NCBI GenBank assembly: GCA_030698375.1
Contig: JAUYLL010000004.1
Location: forward strand, 1-59,865
Source: Nocardioides sp.
GTDB taxonomy: Bacteria; Actinomycetota; Actinomycetes; Propionibacteriales; Nocardioidaceae
Reading direction: 5' to 3'
DNA length: 59,865 bases
Position numbers and translations under genes: made by a program. Below the pieces are notes generated by a model. It was not told the DNA's origin and did no database searches. It saw only the letters and a program-made list of their open reading frames with translations. This document shows, in pieces, positions 11,913 to 20,070 of this stretch; within the stretch, counting starts at the first letter, position 1, and the number at the start of each line of letters is the position of its first letter.

Positions 11913-11999
11913 GGGGTCAGTCTGCCGTTATCAACGCGGCGTGGCGACTCCGCCCCGCCCACGCGGACGATCGTGGACACGATTCGGCCCACCGCGCCC

Positions 12000-12401
12000 T
12001 CAGCCGGGGCCGACCCGCCGGCCGGTGAGCTCGCGCCAGCGGAGCCGGAAGTAGAGCAGGCGGGAGCCCGCGGCCCACGGTTGGGGGTTCGCCTCGTCCC
12101 GCAGTCCCGGGACGTCGTCGATGTCCTCGACGACCTCGGCCGTGCCGGTCGCCAGCACGCTCCAGCCCTGGTGGGCCTGATGGTCCAACTCGTCGATCTC
12201 GAAGGCGATCTCGGTGCGCGGGGCGTGGGTGCCGAGCTCGCCGTAGGCGGAGGTGCGGAAGTAGACCGCGTCCCCGGAGACGGTGTAGTTGACCGGCACG
12301 ATCCGCAGGCCGTGGTCGGCGGCGTACGCCACCCGCCCGACCGTCCCGGCCGTCAGCCGGGCGCGGCACTCCTCGACACTCAGCTCGACTGCGTGGTGCA
12401 T
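12000..12401 (-). CDS. Pyridoxamine 5'-phosphate oxidase-like (PNPOx) flavin-binding protein
   Basis: 133 aa, a single split-barrel domain. LSVEECRARLTAGTVGRVAY followed by PVNYTVSGDAVYFRTS is the pattern of the actinobacterial PNPOx-like family that binds FMN or F420. A central EIAFEIDELD segment and a GWSVLATGTAEVV strand follow. The enzymatic activity is unknown for most members of this subgroup. The ATG at 12401 follows a GGGAGG ribosome-binding site, and the start overlaps the upstream hypothetical gene by 22 bp, so the two are probably cotranscribed. A longer frame to 12545 exists but lacks a comparable start signal. Confidence 0.82.
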   Translation of the reverse strand: MHHAVELSVEECRARLTAGTVGRVAYAADHGLRIVPVNYTVSGDAVYFRTSAYGELGTHAPRTEIAFEIDELDHQAHQGWSVLATGTAEVVEDIDDVPGLRDEANPQPWAAGSRLLYFRLRWRELTGRRVGPG

Positions 12402-13015
12402 GGCGTACCTCCCGCGGCCATTCTTGCAGCCACCACCAGCCCCGCGGTCCATCCGGGCGCCCGCCCGTCCTCCGGTGGCCGCACCTCTGCCATGTCGTGG
12501 CCGCTGCGTGCCAGCAGCCACGAGACCAGCGAGTTGGAGTTCCACATCTCCCCGGCACGCTGCTCGTCGAGCCCCCAGGTAGCGGTCGGGAAGGCGGGCA
12601 CGAGGTCGAGCACCCGGCGCGCTCGCGCCTCCTGCGCGCTCAGTCGTTGCGGGCTCCCGACGGCGAAGTCCACGTCGGGGATGCGCCCGTCACGCCACCG
12701 GCGGACCTCGTAGCGGAACGCGCGGGAACGACCCAGCCACGGCGCGCCGACCGGACCCTCACCGACGGCTCCGCGCTCGGGGTCGGGCGTGTTCCACACC
12801 GGCGCCATCTCGATGACGTAGTGGTCTCCGTGGACGGTGACCTGCAGCGCCGAGTGGTAGAGGTCGCGCGGGCTGCGGTGCTCCCAGCACGCCACGAGGG
12901 CCTCGAAGACCCGGCCGTTCAGCCGGACACAGTGCCCACCCGCCCCCAGCGGCAACCAGTACAGGTCGACGCCGGCTGCGGCCGCGGTCCCGTCCTCGTG
13001 GCGCACGCAGATCAC
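12380..13015 (-). CDS. Conserved hypothetical protein, soluble
   Basis: 211 aa, no membrane segment and no signal peptide. It begins GTG, preceded by a near-perfect GGAGGTGA ribosome-binding site. Visible features are YWLPLGAGGHCVRLNGRVFE near the N-terminus and a tryptophan-rich centre (APVWNTPD, APWLGRSRAFRYEVRRW); the C-terminal half is RVLDLVPAFPTATWG and then EMWNSNSLVSWLLARSG. The last motif reads like an exposed catalytic or binding loop and looks conserved in kind, but I cannot assign it. It overlaps the PNPOx-like gene by 22 bp, suggesting translational coupling. Function unknown. Confidence 0.7.
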   Translation of the reverse strand: MICVRHEDGTAAAAGVDLYWLPLGAGGHCVRLNGRVFEALVACWEHRSPRDLYHSALQVTVHGDHYVIEMAPVWNTPDPERGAVGEGPVGAPWLGRSRAFRYEVRRWRDGRIPDVDFAVGSPQRLSAQEARARRVLDLVPAFPTATWGLDEQRAGEMWNSNSLVSWLLARSGHDMAEVRPPEDGRAPGWTAGLVVAARMAAGGTPCTTQSS

Positions 13016-13149
13016 CCCTCACCTCCATCAGGCCCCGGCCCGATCCCGCAGGGCCAGGGCAGGAGGTCCCGGTGGACCGGGTCGAACGGGCCTGTACCCG
13101 GCCCGTGCTGCGACGGAGGCTCGGACCGACGACTCCGGAGGTGATGACC

Positions 13150-14613
13150 ATGACGAGGTCGACCTACCCCGTCCGGGTGGACGCTGTGCTCGATGCCCCG
13201 TTGAACCGGGGCCTGTGGTTGGTGAAGTGGCTGGCGGCGATCCCGCACTTCATCGTCCTGATGTTCCTGTGGCTCAGCTTCGCCGTGCTCAGCGTCGTCG
13301 CGCTCTTCGCGATCCTCTTCACCGGCAGGTACCCGCGCACGATCTTCGACTTCAACGTCGGCGTGCTGCGCTGGAGCTGGCGGGTGGCCTTCTACGCGTA
13401 CGGCGCGCTGGGCACCGACCGGTACCCGCCGTTCACGCTGCACGACGACCCCGACTACCCGGCGCGGCTCGCCATCGACTACCCCGAGCACCTCTCCCGT
13501 GGCCTGGCGCTGGTGAAGTGGTGGCTGCTCGCGATCCCGCACTACCTCGTGGTGGGGATCTTCCTGAGCGGCGGCATCTGGGTCGCCAACGAGGCCGCCG
13601 ACGGCGCTCCGTGGATCTGGGGCGGGGGCCTGATCGGCCTGCTGGTCCTGATCGCCGCCGTCGCGCTGCTCTTCACCGGGCGCTACCCCCGCGACGTGTT
13701 CGACCTGGTGCTGGGCTTGAACCGGTGGGTGCTGCGGGTGGCGGCGTACGCCGGGCTGATGACCGACCAGTACCCGCCGTTCCGCTTCGACCTGGGCGGG
13801 CAGGACCCCGGCTCCGCCGACCTCATGGTCCGCGAGACGCACCCCCGGGCCGGTGCCGAGGCTCCCCCACCGGCCCCCGCAGAGGAGCGCCCGCCGCCGA
13901 GGTCGTGGTCGGCCGGGCGGACCGTCACCGTGGTCACCGGCAGCGTGCTGCTGGTGATGTCGCTCGGGTTCATCACCGCCGGCATCGCGGCGGCCGTCGC
14001 CGACCAGGGGATGCGCGACGACGACGGCTTCGTCACCAGCGGCTCGGAAACCTTCTCCACCGACACGTACGCCGTCGCCACCGAGAGCCTCGAGGTGCAC
14101 GTCGCCACCGGCGTCGACTGGCTCCCGCAGGGCCTGTTCGGTGACGTGCGGGTCACCGCGACCGCACCGGCCGGTTCCGAGGTGTTCGTCGGGGTCGGGT
14201 CGACGGCGCAGGTGGAGGACTACCTCGCTGACGTCCCGCACGTCGTACTGACCGCGATGAGGGACGACGACCCCGTCTACCGGGACGTCACCGGCACCGG
14301 GGAGGCGACCGCCCCGACCGGCCAGGTCGACCCGGACCTGTGGGCCGCGCAGGCCTCCGGCCCCGGGGAGCAGGTGCTCACGTGGGCACCGGAGGGCGGC
14401 GACTGGACGCTGGTGCTGATGAACCCCACCGGCGCCGCAGACGTCGCCGCCGACGTCACCGTGGGGGCCGAGCTGCCCGCGCTCGGCGCCGCGATGGTGG
14501 TGCTGCTCGCGATCGGCGGCACGCTCCTGGTCATCGCGGTCGCGCTGCTCGTCGGCGGGCTGCTGGCCGGGCGGCGTACCCGGGCGACCCACGCCAACCA
14601 GGCCGCACGGTGA
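13150..14613 (+). CDS. DUF4389 membrane protein with two tandem domains
   Basis: 487 aa. Two copies of the DUF4389 unit are visible in the first 220 residues: LVKWLAAIPHFIVL with LFTGRYPRTIFDF, then LVKWWLLAIPHYLVV with LFTGRYPRDVFDL. Each carries two hydrophobic helices and ends with a YPPF motif. A proline-rich linker (about residues 235-255) leads to a third membrane segment and a large extracytoplasmic beta-rich region. A last hydrophobic helix and a basic tail (GRRTRATHANQ) close the protein. GGAGGT at 13137-13142 favours the ATG at 13150 over the ATG at 13144. DUF4389 has no established biochemical role; localisation in the cytoplasmic membrane is the firm inference. Confidence 0.82.
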   Translation: MTRSTYPVRVDAVLDAPLNRGLWLVKWLAAIPHFIVLMFLWLSFAVLSVVALFAILFTGRYPRTIFDFNVGVLRWSWRVAFYAYGALGTDRYPPFTLHDDPDYPARLAIDYPEHLSRGLALVKWWLLAIPHYLVVGIFLSGGIWVANEAADGAPWIWGGGLIGLLVLIAAVALLFTGRYPRDVFDLVLGLNRWVLRVAAYAGLMTDQYPPFRFDLGGQDPGSADLMVRETHPRAGAEAPPPAPAEERPPPRSWSAGRTVTVVTGSVLLVMSLGFITAGIAAAVADQGMRDDDGFVTSGSETFSTDTYAVATESLEVHVATGVDWLPQGLFGDVRVTATAPAGSEVFVGVGSTAQVEDYLADVPHVVLTAMRDDDPVYRDVTGTGEATAPTGQVDPDLWAAQASGPGEQVLTWAPEGGDWTLVLMNPTGAADVAADVTVGAELPALGAAMVVLLAIGGTLLVIAVALLVGGLLAGRRTRATHANQAAR

Positions 14614-14635
14614 CCGCCCGTCGCCGCGCGGGGAA

Positions 14636-14809
14636 CTACTCGACCCCGCGCTGCGGGATCGGGGCGGTCGCGATCGGGTAGCCCTCGATGTCGTCGGGCT
14701 CGGCCGACTCCAGGGTGAGGATGTCGCCCGGGTCGTGGAGGTTCGTGACACCCCCCGGCCGGGACCCGTGGTTGCTCGTTCTCTGCACGATGGACGACGG
14801 GGACGGCAT
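14636..14809 (-). CDS. 57-residue acidic microprotein, unknown function
   Basis: A short reading frame of 58 codons starts at an ATG with an excellent GAGGAGGT site 7-8 nt upstream and ends TAG at 14636. The product begins MPSPSSIVQRTSNHGSRP. Its second half is acidic (DPGDILTLESAEPDDIEGYP) and it ends IPQRGVE. The codon pattern keeps G or C in most third positions. It sits between the DUF4389 gene (convergent) and the phosphoribosyltransferase fusion gene and overlaps neither. No cysteines, membrane segment or known motif. The start signal is the strongest evidence that it is real. Confidence 0.6.
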   Translation of the reverse strand: MPSPSSIVQRTSNHGSRPGGVTNLHDPGDILTLESAEPDDIEGYPIATAPIPQRGVE

Positions 14810-14844
14810 GAGGGCGACCTCCTCGGTTCGGGGTCACCCCAGGA

Positions 14845-16206
14845 TCACGCGTCGGACCCGGGCTCGGTAGAGCCCAAAGCCCCGACCAGGTGCCGCAGGA
14901 ACCAGGTGCCGGCGAGGTCCGCCACCGTGTCGAGCGCTCCGGGCTCGGGGAACAGGTGGCTCGCTCCGGGTACGACGGCGAGCTCCACCACGCCGGGCAT
15001 CAGCGCGCGGGTGCGCCGGTTGAGGTCGAGGACGGCCTCGTCCGCACCACCCACCACCAGCAGGGTCGGACTCGTCACCTGGCCCGCCCGCGCCGCTGCC
15101 AGGTCGGGGCGCCCACCGCGGGAGACCACCGCTCCGATGCGGGCATCCGGACTGGCCGCTGCCCACAGGGCTGCTGCTGCGCCCGTGCTCGCGCCGAAGT
15201 AGCCGATCGGCAGGTGTTCGAGCCCGGGTCGTGCGCGCAGCCAGTGGGTGGCACCGAGCAGGCGTCCGGCGAGCAGCTCGACGTCGAACACCAGCTCGCG
15301 GTCGTCGCCCTCGTCGGGTGTGAGCAGGTCGAAGAGGAGGGTGCCGAGCCCGCGTTGGTTCAGCCGTTGGGCGACGAAGCGGTTGCGGGAGCTGTGCCGG
15401 CTGCTGCCGCTGCCGTGGGCGAAGAGCACGATCGCACCGGCGTCGGCGGGGAGGGACAGCGTTCCCTGCAGCAGGGTCTCCCCGGCCCGGACCTCCACCT
15501 CCTCCACCGTCGGCTCGGGCGCGGATCCGCCCGCCTCCGGTGCGTCCGGGTGGTCGCGCCGCGACGCCTCGAGGATCTCGGTGACCTCGCCGTCGGAGAC
15601 CTGGGCGAAGTCCCGGTAGAACCGACCGACAGAACCGAACCTGTCGGGGACCTCGAGGAGGACGACCTCGTCGGCGACCTGCCCGAGCAGGGCCTGCGCG
15701 TCGGCCGCCGCGACCGGCGCTGCGACGACGACCCTTGCGGCACCGAGCTGGTGGGCCACCAGGCAGCCCGCCCGGGCCGTGGCGCCCGTTGCGACGCCGT
15801 CGTCGACCACGATCGCCGTCCGGCCGACCAGGGAGCGTGGCGCCCGCCCGCCCCGCAGCCTGCGCACGCGGTCGTCCAGCACCTCGCGCTCGCGCGCCTC
15901 CGCCCGGGCGATGTCCTGCTCGGTCAGCCCGCAGTGGCGGACGACGGTGTCGTTGAGGACCCGCACCCCACCCTCACCGATCGCGCCCATCGCCAGCTCG
16001 GGCTGCACCGGCACGCCCAGCTTCCTGACCACGAGGACGTCGAGCGGTACGTCGAGGGCCCGCGCCACCACATCGGCGACGGGCACACCGCCCCGCGGCA
16101 GCCCCAGGACGACGACGTCCTGGCCCCGGAACCCCGCGAGCGCGTGCGCCAGCGCGCGGCCGGCGTCGTGGCGGTCGCGGAACTCGCGCGTCCTGGGCCA
16201 TTCCAT
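14845..16206 (-). CDS. Phosphoribosyltransferase fused to an alpha/beta hydrolase (dienelactone-hydrolase-like)
   Basis: 453 aa, two domains. Residues 1-220 are a type I phosphoribosyltransferase: GLPRGGVPVADVVARAL near the N-terminus and the PRPP-binding motif AIVVDDGVATGATAR near residue 130. Residues 230-453 are an alpha/beta hydrolase with HGSGSSRHSSRN (oxyanion loop region), nucleophile elbow GYFGASTGAAAALW, an acid-bearing LLVVGGADEAVLDLN strand and a late GASHLFPEPG histidine. This fusion recurs in actinobacteria near stress genes. Its substrates are unknown, and the PRT part may not use a nucleobase. The ATG at 16206 (EWPRTREF follows) fits both the spacing and domain start, though the ribosome-binding site is weak. 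Confidence 0.85.
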   Translation of the reverse strand: MEWPRTREFRDRHDAGRALAHALAGFRGQDVVVLGLPRGGVPVADVVARALDVPLDVLVVRKLGVPVQPELAMGAIGEGGVRVLNDTVVRHCGLTEQDIARAEAREREVLDDRVRRLRGGRAPRSLVGRTAIVVDDGVATGATARAGCLVAHQLGAARVVVAAPVAAADAQALLGQVADEVVLLEVPDRFGSVGRFYRDFAQVSDGEVTEILEASRRDHPDAPEAGGSAPEPTVEEVEVRAGETLLQGTLSLPADAGAIVLFAHGSGSSRHSSRNRFVAQRLNQRGLGTLLFDLLTPDEGDDRELVFDVELLAGRLLGATHWLRARPGLEHLPIGYFGASTGAAAALWAAASPDARIGAVVSRGGRPDLAAARAGQVTSPTLLVVGGADEAVLDLNRRTRALMPGVVELAVVPGASHLFPEPGALDTVADLAGTWFLRHLVGALGSTEPGSDA

Positions 16207-16248
16207 TACTAGGACTGTTCCCCAAGACCCGGCGACCTGCACCTCCCC

Positions 16249-17112
16249 ATGGCCTACTTTGGGCGCGTGCGCATCGTCTCCCTGCTGCCCTCGACCACCG
16301 AGATCCTTTTCGCCCTGGGTGCCGGCGACGACGTCGTCGGGGTGACCTTCGAGTGCGACACCCCGACCGAGGCTCGGAACCGCACGATCGTGTCCACGTC
16401 GACGATGCCCGAGGACCTCTCCCCCGCCGCGATTGACGCGTGGGTGTCCGCGGCCCAGCAGCGCGGCGAGGACCTCTACACGCTCGACGCCGGCGCGCTG
16501 GCCGGGTTGGACGCCGACCTCGTGGTCACCCAGGACCTGTGCGCGGTCTGCGCGGTCGACGTCTCGGTCGTCGACGACGCGCTGGCGCACCTGGGCTGCA
16601 CCGCCGAGGTCCTCACCATCGACCCGCACGCGCTCGAGGAGGTCCTCGGCTCCGTGCACACCCTCGGCAAGGCGACCGGGCAGGAGGTCGCGGCCGAGGA
16701 GCTCGTCGGCGGCCTGCGCGCCCGGCTCGCCGCGGTCGGTGACCGGGTGGCCGGACGCACCCGCCCGCGGGTGGCCGTCCTCGAGTGGGCCGACCCGCCG
16801 TACGCCCCGGGGCACTGGATCCCGGAGATGGTCGAGGCCGCCGGCGGCGAGAACGTGCTGGGTACGGCGGGCGCCCGCTCGACGCGGATCACCTGGGAGA
16901 CGCTGCACGAGTCCCGGCCCGAGGTGGTCGTGGTGGCACCGTGCGGCTACGACCGCGAGGGCGCACAGGAGCAGGCCGACGCCCTCGTCGCCGCCGGCCA
17001 CCTGCCCGCCGGCGTGAAGGTGCACGCCGTCGACGCCGATGGCATGTGGGCGCGCCCCGGCCCGCGACTGGTCGACGGGGTCGAGGAGCTGGCGGGGGTC
17101 CTGCACCCCTGA
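16249..17112 (+). CDS. BtuF-like cobalamin-binding / ABC-type solute-binding fold protein
   Basis: 287 aa. RIVSLLPSTTEILFALGAGDDVVGVTFECD is the opening of the BtuF/helical-backbone metal-receptor family, and DLVVTQDLCAVCAVD is its central hinge region. A WIPEMVEAAGGENVLG segment in the C-terminal lobe matches the family. There is no signal peptide or lipobox, so the protein is probably cytoplasmic, as in the soluble actinobacterial members annotated as cobalamin-binding. No permease or ATPase gene is adjacent. The ATG at 16249 adds six residues before the conserved start; GTG at 16267 is the likely alternative. Neither has a clear ribosome-binding site. Confidence 0.8.
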   Translation: MAYFGRVRIVSLLPSTTEILFALGAGDDVVGVTFECDTPTEARNRTIVSTSTMPEDLSPAAIDAWVSAAQQRGEDLYTLDAGALAGLDADLVVTQDLCAVCAVDVSVVDDALAHLGCTAEVLTIDPHALEEVLGSVHTLGKATGQEVAAEELVGGLRARLAAVGDRVAGRTRPRVAVLEWADPPYAPGHWIPEMVEAAGGENVLGTAGARSTRITWETLHESRPEVVVVAPCGYDREGAQEQADALVAAGHLPAGVKVHAVDADGMWARPGPRLVDGVEELAGVLHP

Positions 17113-17248
17113 CCGGCGGGTGCGTCGAGGATCACCTTTCGCTTCCCCACCCGAGGGGAGTAGACAGGGGTGTGGGCGCAGACCCGCGCCTTCCGGCCAC
17201 CAGGCTTCCCTCCTCCGCCACCGCGGACGTCGTACCTAGGAGATCGTC

Positions 17249-17674
17249 ATGAACCGCTCCTCCAAGAGCGAGCTGCTCGCCTCGCTGCCGATCTTTCGCG
17301 CCTGCACCGCCAAGGAGCTCAAGCACATCGAGGCCCTCGTCGACCAGGTCTCGGTCAAGGCAGGCCACAAGCTGACGAGCCAGGGCGCCGCCGGCACCGA
17401 GGCGTTCGTGATCGTCTCCGGTGAGGCCAAGGTGGAGGTGGACGACCGGACCGTCGCCAACGTCGGCACCGGCGAGATGGTCGGGGAGATGAGCCTGCTG
17501 GACCACACCAGCCGTCGCTCGGCCACCGTCACCGCGACGACGCCGATGGACCTGCTCGTCCTCGACCCGCGCAGCTTCTCCACCATGCTCGACGCCCACC
17601 CCACCGTGACCCGTCAGGTCGCCGTCGGGCTGGCCGAGCGGCTGCGGACGTACGAGGCGTCGCACACCGCCTGA
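17249..17674 (+). CDS. Cyclic nucleotide-binding-domain protein (stand-alone Crp-type sensor)
   Basis: 141 aa, a single cNMP-binding beta-roll without a helix-turn-helix or other output domain. Family features are LASLPIFRACTAKELKHI at the N-terminus, the FVIVSGEAKVEVD strand pair, and the phosphate-binding-cassette region GEMVGEMSLLDHTSRRSATVTA, which keeps the Gly-Glu and Arg pattern needed for cyclic nucleotides. A final helix (ERLRTYEA) ends the protein. It probably senses cAMP or a related nucleotide and acts by protein contact. AGGAG lies 6-8 nt upstream of the ATG at 17249. It converges on the MazG-like gene, with a hairpin between the stops. Confidence 0.85.
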   Translation: MNRSSKSELLASLPIFRACTAKELKHIEALVDQVSVKAGHKLTSQGAAGTEAFVIVSGEAKVEVDDRTVANVGTGEMVGEMSLLDHTSRRSATVTATTPMDLLVLDPRSFSTMLDAHPTVTRQVAVGLAERLRTYEASHTA

Positions 17675-17699
17675 GCGCTGTCGGCCCCTCGGCCGCTCA
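17672..17699. terminator. Putative bidirectional terminator hairpin
   Basis: TGAGC (17672-17676) pairs with GCTCA (17695-17699), and an inner GGCC-CCTC-GGCC hairpin (17683-17694) extends the stem with a 6-nt bulge on the left arm. It lies between the convergent cNMP-binding and MazG-like genes and spans both stop codons. No U-tract. Confidence 0.4.
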
Positions 17700-18020
17700 C
17701 GTGGTCGAGGGGAAGCGCTCCTCGTTCACGTCGAGCTTGTCCGAGACAGCCTGGGCCAGGTCGACGTCGAGCACGTCGGCAAGGCGCAGGAGGTAGATCG
17801 CGACGTCGGCCATCTCGGCCGACACCCGATCGCGGAGTGGGCCAGGATCAGCAGCGTCCGCGCTCTCCTCCGAGGTGAGCCACTGGAGCTCAGCAGCCAG
17901 CTCGCCCGCCTCGCCGACCAGGGCCATGGCGAGGTTCTTGGGAGTGTGGAAGCGCTCCCAGTCCCGGGCGACGGCGAACTCCCGGATCCGCCCGGTCACC
18001 TCGTCATCCAGTCCCGCCAT
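17697..18020 (-). CDS. MazG-like nucleotide pyrophosphohydrolase
   Basis: 107 aa, an all-helical MazG/RS21-C6 type domain. The metal-binding pattern is present: EAGELAAELQW near residue 35 and EMADVAIYLLRLAD near residue 70, giving the ExxE...ExxD arrangement that coordinates magnesium. The family hydrolyses (d)NTPs, often dCTP or modified nucleotides, to the monophosphate and pyrophosphate. It is the downstream member of a two-gene minus-strand unit; only 9 bp separate it from the DUF2075 helicase gene, which suggests cotranscription. MazG-type enzymes linked to helicase/nuclease genes can act in nucleotide-based phage defence, which I infer from context only. Confidence 0.85.
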   Translation of the reverse strand: MAGLDDEVTGRIREFAVARDWERFHTPKNLAMALVGEAGELAAELQWLTSEESADAADPGPLRDRVSAEMADVAIYLLRLADVLDVDLAQAVSDKLDVNEERFPSTT

Positions 18021-18029
18021 GCTTCTCCC

Positions 18030-19886
18030 TCAGTGCTCGCGGATGAGGGAGCGGAGCATGTCATGGGTCTCCGGGTCGGTGGAGCACACGAACGCGCCGC
18101 GCATGCCGCGAGTGAGCAGCACCTTGTAGGTGTTGCGGATCGCGCGGTCGAAGTCGGCCGGGTCGGCGCGGCGGACCTGGTTGTCCTTGCTGAACTCGCG
18201 CCGCGTCACCCAGGCGCCGTCCCGCCACACCATGTCCGGCCCGATGATGACGCCGCTGTAGTCGTACTCGAACCCCTGCGCGGTGTAGATGCAGCCCACC
18301 TGGTCGAAGCCCGCGGGGTCGGAGGCCCAGAACGGCCGCCCCGGCGCGTCCCCGACCTTGGTGTCCTTCGGGTTGTTCCAGGGGCGCTCCCACAGCCCGA
18401 TCTTCACGTCGGGGAAGAGGAAGTCGACCTGCGGCTTGCTCCAGCTCCAGCAGTAGCCGGCCGAGATCCGGCCTGAGTAACCCTGGTCGATGTAGGCACG
18501 CAGACGTCCCTCCATGCTCTCGGGACCATCGGCGACATCGAGCTCGAAGGTGTCGTCGCCCGACCACCGCGCCGGCCCACCGGGCTCGAGCCCCAGCAGT
18601 CGCAGCACCCAGTTCTCGTACACCCGGCTGCCGCCGCAACGGAACTGGTCGTTGAGATCGACAAGTTCGACGTGGCATCCCATCCGCTGGGCGGCAGACA
18701 CGATGTCGTACACGCTCCCCCGCTCGCTGGGTCGCACGACCTGGTGATCGTCGAGCAGGAACACCGGCACCCGGGCAGCATCTATGAGTTCCTCGACCTG
18801 CGGCCGTCCGGTGCGAACCTTGGCCGGCGTGAAGCGGTTGGTGGAGGTCTCCTTGATCCGGTGGGCCTCGTCGTTGATCAGTACGTCGATCCCGTTCTTC
18901 TCGGCGTCGACGAACTGGTTGTAGTACTTGAACATCGTCTTCACCCGAGGAGCCCGGTGACCGGCGACCTTGCGCAGGGTGCTGGTGAACGCCGAGGACC
19001 CGGTGGCGTGCAGGACCGATCGTCCCTGTCGCGAGAGCTCGCCCAGCAGGCTCAGGGCGATCACGCTCTTGCCCGACCCCGGGCCCCCGGTCACCACGAT
19101 GACCTCCTTGGTCGTGGCACCACGGGCTCTCTCGACCGCGCGCATCACCAGGGAGTACGCCACCTGCTGTGCGTCGAGAAGCACGAACTGCTCGCGGGAC
19201 TGCACCTCGTCCGCCGCCAGGGTCAGCAGCTGCTTGCTGGGCTTCACCGCGGCGTTGAGCAGCTCGTCGGCGGCCTCGCTGCCCGGCGCATCGCTGAGCA
19301 TCGAGGTCAGGAAGTTGAGGAAGTGGCCCCGGCTCTGCCCGGTGAACATCCGACTGGTGCGGGTCTGCGGCAGGTCCCACAGTCCTTCGACTCCGTGGTC
19401 GACCGCGTTGTGCAGGTAGGCCACGCCGGCGAGACGGTCCGCGCTCCCGCTGAGTGCAGCGTTGAAGTCAGCCAGATAGTCGCAGTAGCCGCGCACCTGC
19501 ACGCCCGGGTGGAGTCGGGGTCCACCCCGGGCGTCGGCGAGGACGACCTTGTCCGTGCCCTCCATCGGCACCGCTTGGGACCACTGCTTCAGCTCGACGA
19601 CGACGTACGACGACTCACCGGTCTTGGGATGTACGCCGCACAGCAGCGCGTCGACCCGCCTGCTGGTCAGCGGCAGCTGGTACTCCAACAGCATCTCGAC
19701 CTTGTCGAGGCCGGCGTCGTGGAGGTCGTTGGTGAGGGTCGTCAGGCTGCGCTCCCAGGAGCGGACCTCGGCCGGTCCCGGTCGGTGACCATAGGCGAAC
19801 GAGAACTGCTCGCTCATCGTAGGAATGAGGGTGTTGGCCAGGATCTGAGTGCGGACACCAGATACCGAATCGCGGTACAGCGGCAC
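18030..19886 (-). CDS. DUF2075 / Schlafen-type DNA/RNA helicase with N-terminal nuclease-like domain
   Basis: 618 aa. The N-terminal 190 residues look like a PD-(D/E)xK nuclease fold: SRRVDALLCGV gives the Asp and SSYVVVELKQW gives the ExK pair. The P-loop ATPase follows, with Walker A VTGGPGSGKSVIA near residue 260, a DEAH-like box DVLINDEAHRIKE near 345, and C-terminal helicase motifs including CIYTAQGFEYDYSGVI near 530 and VLLTRGMRGAFVCS near 600. This is the PF09848 domain, related to the Schlafen helicase module. A GTG at 19886 has GGAG about 8 nt upstream. It is the first gene of the pair with MazG. A defence role is inferred from domain content and the neighbourhood; repair is the alternative. 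Confidence 0.82.
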   Translation of the reverse strand: MPLYRDSVSGVRTQILANTLIPTMSEQFSFAYGHRPGPAEVRSWERSLTTLTNDLHDAGLDKVEMLLEYQLPLTSRRVDALLCGVHPKTGESSYVVVELKQWSQAVPMEGTDKVVLADARGGPRLHPGVQVRGYCDYLADFNAALSGSADRLAGVAYLHNAVDHGVEGLWDLPQTRTSRMFTGQSRGHFLNFLTSMLSDAPGSEAADELLNAAVKPSKQLLTLAADEVQSREQFVLLDAQQVAYSLVMRAVERARGATTKEVIVVTGGPGSGKSVIALSLLGELSRQGRSVLHATGSSAFTSTLRKVAGHRAPRVKTMFKYYNQFVDAEKNGIDVLINDEAHRIKETSTNRFTPAKVRTGRPQVEELIDAARVPVFLLDDHQVVRPSERGSVYDIVSAAQRMGCHVELVDLNDQFRCGGSRVYENWVLRLLGLEPGGPARWSGDDTFELDVADGPESMEGRLRAYIDQGYSGRISAGYCWSWSKPQVDFLFPDVKIGLWERPWNNPKDTKVGDAPGRPFWASDPAGFDQVGCIYTAQGFEYDYSGVIIGPDMVWRDGAWVTRREFSKDNQVRRADPADFDRAIRNTYKVLLTRGMRGAFVCSTDPETHDMLRSLIREH

Positions 19887-20070
19887 GACAAGAGCTCCAG
19901 GAAGGCATGGCAGTCTTCCCGTTCGGGTTGGAGGCTTGTCGAGTCAGACGCGCACTGTCGGGCCGAGCGGATTACCCCGGCATCGTATGGGTTGCGGGGC
20001 GCGCGACACGCAGACTTGCGCCGAAGTCGCGGCTGGACTCAGGTGAGGCGGCGCCTCCGCAAGCGCGCGC

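Noticed and set aside
10317-12713. 798-residue plus-strand frame
   Set aside because: Antisense of RNase J and the PNPOx-like gene, both of which have clear catalytic motifs.
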